A DNA stretch of 64,000 bases from NCBI GenBank assembly GCA_028532985.1, contig JANCIK010000006.1, positions 1,612,001-1,676,000 on the forward strand, in the 5' to 3' direction. Shown in pieces: positions 44,262 to 53,239 of this stretch. Each line of letters starts with the position of its first letter. Within the stretch, counting starts at the first letter, position 1. The notes beneath the pieces were generated by a model. That model made no database searches and had not been told where the DNA came from. It was given only the letters and a program-made list of their open reading frames with translations. Both the position numbers and the translations under genes were made by a program. The stretch is from Stropharia rugosoannulata (lineage: Eukaryota; Basidiomycota; Agaricomycetes; Agaricales; Strophariaceae).

Positions 44262-46346
44262 CTAAGCCTCCATATTATCACCATCTTCTTCCTCAGCAGA
44301 GGCCTCGGGATTCGAATCTTCGGCAACCACAGAGGAGGACTTGTACGAACGGGCAGGAGCTTTACCTTTCCCTTTCCCTTTTCCTTTTCCCTTGGACGAC
44401 TTGGCCTTTGAAGAACCAGCAGTAGGGACTTTGGAAGCTTTGGATGGTTGAGGGGCAGGAGTGAAGGTGGAAGGGTCCTGACGAGGATATGCGGGATTGT
44501 AAAAGGAGGACGGCGGCGCGGACTCGATAGGGTGATCAGAATCCAATGGCAGACAGAGCGCATCGTAGGAGACGCAGAGCTGCTTGAGATCCATAGACCG
44601 AAGGGCATCGAAGGTCTCACAGTCAGTAAAGCGAGAACCAATAATGACATTGGTAGGCAAAGTCACAGCCATAGCCTGCGCGAGCTGCACAAGCTGGATA
44701 AGTTCCGCAAAATAGAGGCGCTGGAGGCCTCGACGAGCCTCCTCCGCGGCGCGCGCTTGCTGACTGAAAGCGTCAAGGCGGGCGAAAGAGGCCTGTAATT
44801 CTGAAAAGAAAGAAAGGAATAAGTAATAGAAGAAAAAGAAAAGAAAAAGAGATGCGCGCACCACGAGGAGAAGTGCGGTACCAACCGGAGGTACCTTCTA
44901 GTGCGCTGTCGAGCTCAGCGCCGGTCATGGTATGCAGGCAGGGGCCCTGACCCCCTAGGCGGCAACTTGCGCACTTCCTGCCAGGACCGCGAAGGATACA
45001 GAGATGCTTGAGGGAAGGAGAGTCGGAAGACTCGTCCTGGGGGCGTCCGCAAAGGGAGCACGTAAAGCCGGGCTAAGGAAGGAAATAATAAGTAAAAAGC
45101 TAAAGAGGAGAAAACGAAGAGACAAACTATAATCGCCTCGCGCAGCGCTTCTTCAGGAGGGAGTTGGGCCATGCTTATGGCGTCGGGTAGAGGCTCGCCA
45201 GCCAACGCCAGGGACGCATGGTAGACTCCAGGAAGAAGATTGTAAATAGGGTACGTCGAGCGATATTGAGACTTAGAAGAATCGACGCCCTTCAGGCGTG
45301 GAAGCTCTTCGAGGCCGCTGGGAATGGCCTCTAAGGGGACGACCTTTGTATGCGATGCGCGCGCCTTGGGAACGTGAGGAGAGGCGCGCACGGTAGAAGG
45401 CCCCGCTACAGCCTCTTGAATCACTAAATAAAAATTAAATTAAAGGGGCGTCAGATAGATAAAGGAGGAAATAAAATACCAGTACCAGCGGTTTTGCGCG
45501 TACGTTTGGTAAGGGGGACTGGAGGGACCGGCAAAGTCGAAATTGGGACAAGCGCGGCGCGCTTGCGTTTGGAAGGGGCAACAGGCGCGGAATCAACAAC
45601 CAGAGGAGAAATAGGGTCTGGAGAAGGAGGAGGCGGGGTTGGAGAAGGCGCGGCGCGTTTGCATTTGGCAGGTATGGCGGGAGGGGGCTCGATGGGCATA
45701 GGGTCTGGAGAAGGCGGAGGCGGAGTTGGTGAAGGAGAGGCGCACCGCTCTTCGGAGGGAGGGACGGGCGGTGCTTCGATAATCCTTCCACTCTCGGTGG
45801 ACTCTCCCATCTCCACATCGGTACTGGTCGGCGCCAGCGGCACATACTCTAGGCGAGGCTCAGGCTCGCTTCCAGGGGACCAGGAGGATGGGAACGCGGT
45901 GAGAAACGCGCGCTTATAAGATGACAGCTAAGAGAGCATGAGCGCAGCGCAGCAAACAAAAAGGAATAATTACTTACGGGCTCAAGATCGGACTCCGTAT
46001 ACCATACGGGGCGCTGAGTGGGGTCTGAGATAGACCAGCCGTACACGGGGTCGTCATCCTCGAACGCGAGCAACGAGAGTAGGAGGATGAGCTCGCGCGT
46101 ACCCGCATGGTGAGAGGCATCGGTAGGGAAGGCGAGAAGGTGCTGTTCAAGAGCGAACCCGAACTGTTCGCGCACTGAGTGGAATCGAGCAGTGTCATCC
46201 GGAGACAGCTCGGTGCGCGCGCTCAGGTCCTCCAGCGTATCATAGTGGGCGAGGGCAGGGCGAAGGAGACGGAAGTGATCGGCTTGTTCGCACTCGCGAG
46301 CGGCGGTCTTCTGCTTGCGGAGGGAGCTGCGCTGGTTGAAGGCCAT
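44262..46346 (-). CDS. antisense cargo gene 4 of the retrotransposon (about 609 aa, Cys-cluster protein)
   Basis: Five exons join in frame: 46346-45978, 45927-45480, 45423-45128, 45072-44895, 44800-44262. Introns are 50, 56, 55 and 94 nt, with donors GTAAGT, GTATTT, GTTTGT and GTACCT. Protein: helical N-terminus (MAFNQRSSLRKQKTAARECE), a long Pro-rich linker with two near-identical PSPTPPPPSPDP blocks and KRKRAA/KRTRK nuclear-type signals, then a Cys cluster FTCSLCGRP ... LCILRGPGRKCASCRLGGQG followed by PCLH, then a helix (LQASFARLDAFSQQARAAEE) and a Lys/Gly tail (SKGKGKGKGKGKAPA) ending acidic. The Cys set could bind zinc. I do not recognise the family; a nucleic-acid-binding role is an inference. 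Confidence 0.75.
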
Positions 46347-46443
46347 GAAGTCACGATGAGATGCCAGGGTGAGATAGGAGAAGAAAGCAGCAGGAAGGGC
46401 AGGGTGAGAAGAGGAGAGATGGGCTGAAAAGAATTCAGGGAGG

Positions 46444-46451
46444 TTTATATA
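46444..46451 (-). promoter_or_regulatory. TATA box of antisense gene 4
   Basis: TATATAAA on the minus strand, about 100 nt upstream of the ATG at 46,346. Confidence 0.6.
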
Positions 46452-46878
46452 AGTTTGGAGAAATGGCGGAGGAAAATTCTGGAGTATGAGAGAAGCGGAC
46501 GGCGATGAGCGCATGTCGAGTAAACTTATCGGCAATATGCTAGAACAGCGTAGCGCCAAAAGGAGGTCCAGCAAGGTTCAGAAAAGGAAAAGAAAAGACC
46601 TGACTAGGCAAATGACCCAAGAAGGAAGTCGGCGGGAAGTACGGTGCGCGTATGAGTGCGGTGGCGGTTGCCTAAAATAAGCTAGTCAAGAGAAGTCGGG
46701 CGGGGATACCTGAAAAGGAAGCAAAAAGGATGGATAGAGATAGTGACTCGGGCGGAGGCGCCGTAGTAACCGCGTAAGGCAGTAGCTGAGCCGTAGTGCA
46801 GGAAAACAGGGTAATGGTGAACTGCTATCAAAGAAGAGATGCGCGCATCTAGAATTGACTGAGGACAGTCAAGATTTT
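46452..46878. other. spacer before the 3' polypurine tract
   Basis: No supported gene on either strand. It holds the upstream region of antisense gene 4. Around 46,790-46,880 the sequence weakly resembles the start region of antisense gene 3, as if both follow the same ancestral element end. Confidence 0.4.
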
Positions 46879-46891
46879 AGTGGGGGGGAGA
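46879..46891 (+). promoter_or_regulatory. polypurine tract of the 3' LTR
   Basis: AGTGGGGGGGAGA immediately before the LTR. The purine run primes plus-strand DNA synthesis in LTR elements. Confidence 0.85.
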
Positions 46892-48104
46892 TGACAGGGC
46901 TGCTTTTTGGCTACAGGTGTAAACAGTCAGAAGTTCCATTTATGGGATAGCTGCGCGCGGGAAAACACAGAGGGACTAGAGTGGAGCCTGACTCGTAGTC
47001 TATAGCTATCAGCGCGCGAGCATCATGCCTATAAGCGCCTGCGCGCACCGTATCACGAGAGGGATTGGTCAGCGAACTGTACAGTCGAAAGTGCATAGTT
47101 TGGCCATCTCTGCGAGCGATCAGGTGTGCGTAGAACGGTTAAGCACTAGCAAAGTGCGGTGCGAGTACAGCTGAGCGAGTACCAAGGGCGGTGTGAAGGG
47201 CTGTGCGCGCATCTCATGTGCGCGCATCGCAAAGGCAGAATTTGCCTAAGTCCACACATCATGTGACCGTGGCGGCGCGCATCAAAAGACGCGCAAAAGC
47301 CCGAGGGAACGAAAGACGTGCGCGCAGCGAATGCCAAGGGGGCTGGAACACTAGAGGGAGGCCCGGATGCGATGCGCGGACCTTTGGTCGTGCGTTGCTA
47401 GTATTTACTTTACCTTATCATTAGTACACATGCGTGCATCGCATATAAACCTGTATCCTTGTCTATAGTAATTAAGCAATTGTCTACCCACTAGATCTGT
47501 GTGCTGGGTTCTGTCCCAGGCCGTCAGCGGGCTGTGTTTAGCTTTTGTTAGGGTTTTAACTGTGAAGTATTTGTGAATCATAGGAGTTTTGGATAGCTTC
47601 TGGCCACCGGGTCATTTGGAGAGCTCAGTGAGGAGTCAGTACAACCGTGTACGGAAACTCGCACTGTAGTGTGTAGACTGTGAGACTGCACCACCGGGTG
47701 AAAGACTTTGGAGAGTCTTGGATTGTTGGACTTTGGAGAGTCCGCGCATCGCACGAGGTCACCGGACCCGGAAGTGCGCGCAGCGAAGCCGTTCGCTAAA
47801 AACAACTTATTTCATTTATCATTTTGCCTAGCGCACGCCACTAGCAACCGGGCTCTATCCGAGATTTACTAGAATTAAACCCCTCCTTACAAACGAACTT
47901 GCAGGCACTACTTGCTATTACAAAGACTAGAGGACACGAGGTGCGCGCATCGCACGCCCAGAACAGGAACCAGAGCAGAGCATAGATTATACTAGCCGTT
48001 TAGTTGAGGGCGTTCGCTCGATCTAAGGGATAGGATCTCGCTCCGCTGGGTGTGTGTGTGTTGTGTTTCGCAATTTCGAGTCTAGCCACGCAGTAGACCT
48101 CTCA
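46892..48104 (+). repeat. 3' LTR (type A)
   Basis: 1,213 bp, TGACAGGG...ACCTCTCA, followed by CCGC. Almost identical to the truncated left LTR over its length. Beyond that point it differs from the complete 5' LTR at several positions (for example ATCCGAG for ATTCGAG, a shorter GTGTGTG run near 48,050). TATA box at 47,444-47,449. Confidence 0.93.
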
Positions 48105-48108
48105 CCGC
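48105..48108. repeat. target-site duplication CCGC, right
   Basis: Matches 31,406-31,409. Confidence 0.7.
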
Positions 48109-50180
48109 GAGAAAGATTGGATGCAAATTATCCGGACTTACAGAGAAAGAACGTTATGCATTTGAGTCCATTCGGATGACTGTGTCGTAGGAGGTTCGGA
48201 AGGCTCTGTGGGAAAACGAAAGCGAGGCTGTAAAGAAGAGGGTACAGGAGGAGAAGGAGCGTTTGAAACAGGAAGGGAAGAAGGAGAAGGACGCTCGGGA
48301 CAGAGACTCGAATTTGGAGGGACTGAAAAGAAGTAAAGATGATCGACAAAAGTAAGTGACTTATTAATTTATCTGGTTACCAAAAACTTATACCTTGCCT
48401 ATCAAGCGCAATCGATAGCTTAGTGAACGTTTTGCAATCAACGTGTCAAGAAATTAATCGTTTGACGGGCTGGAGTACGTTGGTTATAACCGGTGGTCCT
48501 AATCCTGCGCAGAATGAGAAGATTGCTATGAGAATGTGAGGAATCTACTTAAACCTGATTCATGTGCCTTATTAATTCCGAACGTTTAGCATTACATATG
48601 GGAAGAGTGCCACTATTCCTACCTTTACAACGTCATATGCATCCTTTCGAAACAATATTGCGCAGCCGTATCTTGACTGGCTTAAACGCATATATGGTAA
48701 GGAGGCTTTAATATTGTAATGGCTTCAATCCACTTACCAGAAAATCTCAGCTGACCCATTGAGCGGCGCGTACGATAATGAACCATTGCCAAAGGAAGAA
48801 GCTGCCGCGGAACAGAAAACTATCGATCCTGATGATGCACTTTTACAGTGCTCTCCTATACAACCATCGTCGCCTTTACCCCCTTCTTCGCCCCCATTGC
48901 AAAGTTCTCTGTTGCTTGGACTAGTCGAATTAGTACCGGCACCCCCAACATCTCATATTCTGCCCACATCATCGCCACAGACTCATCGTGAATCTGAGGG
49001 CCCTCAGGGGATAAATCCGGGCCCAAGTGAACCCATGCAGATAGCATTTGCACGATCGGGACTGCCGTGGACAGGTTCCACCCCAAACATGGGCATAGTC
49101 GGTGCTGTGTTGGCAGGTGCTATCCCAGAAGAAGGCCCGGGCGTGTTGTTGCAGAATCCGGTAGCAAAGAATTACAGCCCAGTAATTGACCCCTTGTTGC
49201 TTGAGGAACCGCATCGGATCCGGGACGAAGGTTCAGCTGCCTTAAGCTTGACAACGCCCACTGCATCAGCTGCAGGCCGAGCTTCTGCGGAGACCTCTGC
49301 CCTTGATGAAAATTTGGCATCCTCGAAAGAGACGGTATCTGGCCAATCAATGATTGAGTCTCGGCCCCCAATCAAGTCAGCCGCCACACAGTCAAACCAA
49401 GGAGCAAGTAAACAGTCTAAGCCACGTAAGCAGGTCCGAATTGCCGAGAATGCAGAAGAAAATTGCACCAGCAGCAAACAGAATGTAAATTCAACAGGCG
49501 ACGAGAACCCAAGCTCAGACAGCCTCTCGGACAGCTCAGACCATGGCGTTGAGAGGCTCCAGGCCAAAAATGGTGTTGCTGTCAATAGTACCATTCCAGA
49601 GGAGGAAGATGTTAGCACGAAGCAGGCGAAGCAAGACGGTGCCCTTCCACCTGGCTGGACCATGACTATGGAAAGATCCAGGAGATCAACGACGCGTGGA
49701 CGAGGAAGCGGACGCGGAGGGAATACTAAACGTAAGCCTAGGGCAAATTTCAACCCAGACGGCACTTACCCATTGGTCACTTTCAATGGCCCAGGAACCA
49801 CATCTACAGTCCCAGCTTCTACTACAGACTTGACTCATACGAGCCGTGGCGAACTTGGTACAGGAGCACGTATCCGCAAAGCTAAGGTTCTCGACGATGG
49901 TACAATTGCAGCTGGAGTTCCTGGACTGCGCACAGAAACTAGTAGAAAGGCTGGGCCAACGATGCAGCCAGAGCAAACCAACGGTGTTTCCGAGGAGGTT
50001 TCAATCAACCGGGTACCTGTACAACGTGAAGGACTGGGTGCACGAGTACGCAAACCAAGGAAGCTTGACGATGGAACAATAGCTCAAGCCGTTGGAAGCA
50101 CAGAAAGAATACCGGTGGCAGCTAAAAGTGGTAAAAGAAAGGGAGTAGATGGAGCGGTTAAGGGTGTACCAAAGAAGTGA
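48109..50180 (+). pseudogene. 3' part of the host gene split by the retrotransposon
   Basis: Continues the frame interrupted at 31,409: ARKIGCKLSGLTEKERYAFE, then a charged helix (EVRKALWENESEAVKKRVQE). One in-frame TAG (48,188-48,190) lies between them; it is either a nonsense change after insertion or the AG of a very short intron. Three good introns follow (donors GTAAGT at about 48,350, GTGAGG at about 48,536, GTAAGG at about 48,696), joining LQSTCQEINRLTGWSTLVIT, TYGKSATIPTFTTSYASFRN and YLDWLKRIYG to a long disordered tail (to 50,180) with two copies of an ARIRKAKVLDDGTIA-like repeat. The motif GW-x(5)-GGP-x-P followed by a block ending L-x-W-L-x-x-I/V-Y is shared by many mushroom hypothetical proteins; function unknown. 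Confidence 0.72.
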
Positions 50181-50279
50181 GTCAATCTAAGTACCTAAAA
50201 GGAGTGTTTGTTTAATCAAATTTGTTTAGAAGTAAAACTTGATTAGAACATATTGTTATAACTAGTTAGACTAAGACTA

Positions 50280-51185
50280 ATATATGCTGCTAGTCCTTTA
50301 ATCTCTGTCCGCTGACTTATAATCCAAATTTAAACCAAGTGCCGTGATATATCACTGCTCACAATCCTGGGCTGTTAGTACATCCAAAAGCTTGTGAATG
50401 TGATATATCACACCCTGTAAAGACCTTTAGTCTGATATATAAGAATAACATATGCTAAGGATATCAAATAGAACCTTTGGTTGGGTATACCAGACCCTAT
50501 AGTAAACCTTTAGTAGTATATCACAAGAGAATATAGGTGCAGATATAATTGTAATGTGATATATATGCAAGTATACCTGTAAGTAATATACCACAAGAGA
50601 ATATAGGTGCAGATATGCCTGTAGAGTGATATAATATAAAAATGCCTGTGAAGTGATATATCACAAGAGAATACAGTCCAGATATACCTGTAATGTGATA
50701 TATTACAAAGGATATATGAATATGCCTGTGAAGTGATATATCACAAGAAAGTACAGTCCAGATATACCTGTAGTGTGATATATTACAAAGGATATATATA
50801 TGAATATGCCTGTGAAGTAATATATCACAAGAGAATACAGTCCAGATATACCTGTAGTGTGATATATTACAAAGGATATATATATGAATATGCCTGTGAA
50901 GTAATATATCACAAGAGAATACAGTCCAGATATACCTGTAGTGTGATATATTACAGAGGATATATATATGAATATACCTGTAATGTAATATATCACAAGA
51001 AAGTACAGTCCAGATATACCTGTAGTGTGATATATTACAAGAGGCCTGTGATGATATATCACAAGTAGGTAAATGGGTAAATATACCTGTGAAGTAATAT
51101 ATTAAAAGGGCCTTGTAAGTACAGGTAGTAATATATCACAGTAGGCCTATGATTATAGGGCTATAATATATCAGATTGACAGCTA
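50280..51185. repeat. AT-rich tandem repeat, 84-bp unit with palindromic core
   Basis: From about 50,640 to 51,040 there are about four good copies of an 84-bp unit, each with GTGATATATTACAAAGGATA, then AAGTAATATATCACAAGAGA and AGTCCAGATATACCTGTAGT. Degenerate copies extend to both sides. The core alternates between GTGATATATCAC (perfect palindrome) and one-base variants. Because 84 is a multiple of 3 it yields meaningless repetitive open frames on both strands. It shares its core with the repeat at 23.2-23.5 kb. Confidence 0.88.
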
Positions 51186-51799
51186 TGCCTGATCATGAGC
51201 CAAGTCGCACAAGAATTTGACGAGTCATATGCAGGACTGTAAATCGACATTGGCGCAACTATCGCAATTATTTGGTGAACAGCCTGCGTCAAGCTCAGAA
51301 TTATTGTCTCTTGCCTGCTCAACATAATCCATTTCTCAGCAACCTTATTCCACTATATCTCTGCGTTCATCGGCGCCATCCCACACACCCAGTGCATCCG
51401 TTGTTCCCAAACTGCTGCAAAGATTCAGATGTCCAAATAGATACGGAAATGGAACTGAGTTGGATGGTATAGGGGATCTGACGTCATAAGCCACGCAAGG
51501 AGGCTGACTCTCGCGAGTCCTTTCTATGCTACTCTGCATTTATTTCTGGCGTTACACTGACGAAGGTAGCCTGAGCTCAATTCGAGAAAGGACCACGGAC
51601 TTGCCACATACTCACAGGGGAAGACGGCAATGTGTCGAGGCAGCGCGAGTGCGATTACGTACCGTGCTAAAGCCCAATCCTGTCATTACACACATCCTAT
51701 GTTGCACGAGGGGATTGAACCAGTGCTTCTGCTCAAGCAGGGGACTAAGGACAACCTCTTTCAGTAATGGAAGCCAGCTGGATGCTACTACACGCGCTG
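51186..51799. other. intergenic, no gene seen
   Basis: No supported coding frame; short open frames only. Confidence 0.4.
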
Positions 51800-52790
51800 C
51801 TAAGCTAGCCTACTATGATGTGTCCTCCAAATTGATCTTGGACATCCCAAGCAGCAGACAAGCACTGTCGCTAACTCAGATGGGCGGATGCGTCTCCTGC
51901 ATGTTATGGTTCCAGGCAACGCCGACACCTTCGAGCGTGTTACGGGGTCCTGCAGTCTAACCGAAATTCTATTCTCAACGTCCACTCGTGAACCTGGTGT
52001 TCTCAATCGTAGCCTATCGTGCACGACCTGTATGCCTTGCTTTCCAATTCTCCCTTCACAAAGGTCGGGGCACATACAACCTTGGTGCTACGTTTCTCCA
52101 GAAGTATTGATCCGTTCTCCAGTGAAGGCCTCGATAAAATTATCTGGTTCACCAAATCTCAGTCGACTGATTTTTTGGTACTGAGAGCACTTACTTTACT
52201 TCCAATCCTGACGTACTCAGGATGAAGGCCTTCGATGAACGGGGCTCGTGTATGCACTCTTATATTTAGCGTGCCGTCGGAGACTATGAATTGGATCACG
52301 TTGGGACTTTCGTCGAACCTTGCCTCGAATGAGACCTGGATAATCTGTACCAAGAGGTGTTCGACCGTTGTTATGCTCGTGCTGTTGAGGGGCAATGAAC
52401 TTCTTTCAGTGGCAAATCCAGCTCCGTGTACGATCGAGTCGGCTAGGTTGGATGCCAAAAATTGCCAGTAGATCGATTGTATCAGATCGGCGCATTTAAT
52501 CTCCCCCCACTCGGCCTTGATATCTTTCAGTTTTTCCTCATCAGTTAGGTGCCACAGATAGCATTCCCAAAGCCAGATCTACAACATAACCAGTGTTAAA
52601 TTGTATTGTAATACCTTAGCTGCGATCTTACATCATCAATGCGACTCTGTGAACACAGTGACTTCGCCCACTTCTGTACTTTGGACCAACCGAAGAGCAT
52701 ACTTTCTTTCGTTTCATACGAAAATAATGTCGCCTCCATCACCTGGAAGAAAATAAACTTTCAAGTCGAAAATATGGAGCAATTTGAGCA
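51800..52790 (-). CDS. hypothetical spliced gene, unknown family
   Basis: The minus strand shows coding-like exons: VMEATLFSYETKESMLFGWS through SLCSQSRIDD (about 52,730-52,635), an intron GTAAGA..TTGTAG, then WLWECYLWHLTDEEKLKDIK through IQSIYWQFLASNLADS and THIRVHTRAPFIEG-like sequence to YVRIGSK (about 52,580-52,205), ended by a good donor GTAAGT. A further exon (about 52,165-52,100) reads EPDNFIEAFTGERINTSGET and meets an in-frame TAG, after which the frame continues open to about 51,800. The end and possible decay are unresolved. I do not recognise the family. Confidence 0.4.
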
Positions 52791-52830
52791 TATTCTTACC
52801 ACTGATATTGCCTGCAGACAGTCTTTATAA

Positions 52831-53239
52831 GTGAGTTAAACTAGCCCTCTGCCTACCAAGAGTTGAAGCTTATATACCAGCATAGATATGCAGTCCTTGA
52901 CTAGCTTGCCTTTCCCCCTAATTCGCGCAGCGAAGCCCACTTGCGTCGTACCTTACGCCGCCTGTGCGCCCAGTCGGCCCTATACTGCGGCGGAGCCTTT
53001 GTTAATTGTCGCATCGGTTAGGTTCATCCTCGACAGGCGCAGTGCTCTACTGCAACACTTAGTCTCTAGCAGCAATTTTGGGGTCAGGCTCAAGGGAGGA
53101 CCTTTGGTCTTGACTTTTTTTGTCACAAACCGTATCTGTTAGCTCACTATACTTCCCATCACTCCGAAAGCCTGGCCACTACAAATTCAGCTTGAGACTT
53201 TACATCTTGCATATACTGCATGCAGTAGCCGGTTTTCTT
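52831..53239. other. intergenic between hypothetical gene and Plavaka-like transposase
   Basis: No recognised gene on either strand. A divergent arrangement, so both upstream regions may be here. Confidence 0.4.

Larger units (their letters stand above)
31410..48104 (+). mobile_element. 16.7-kb Ty3/Gypsy LTR retrotransposon with antisense cargo genes
   Basis: Bounded by CCGC duplications and TG...CA long terminal repeats. Order on the + strand: truncated LTR, full LTR, primer-binding site, gag, protease, pol (reverse transcriptase, RNase H, integrase), then about 6 kb with four minus-strand spliced genes, a polypurine tract, and the 3' LTR. RT-RNaseH before integrase defines Ty3/Gypsy (Metaviridae). 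The 3' LTR and the left truncated LTR differ at only one base I could find over about 756 bp, so the insertion is recent, although gag and pol each show a frameshift, which would make this copy non-autonomous. Most of the element is strewn with GCGCGCA-type words absent from the flanks. Confidence 0.9.

Noticed and set aside
44448..45919. Plus-strand frames opposite antisense gene 4 (Gly/Arg-rich)
   Set aside because: Reverse of the Pro-rich and Lys/Gly-rich exons; the spliced minus-strand model has matched phases and start and promoter signals.
50703..51068. Two long repetitive open frames, one on each strand, with a 28-residue period
   Set aside because: They are a product of the 84-bp tandem unit being a multiple of three; low-complexity Ile/Tyr-rich sequence.
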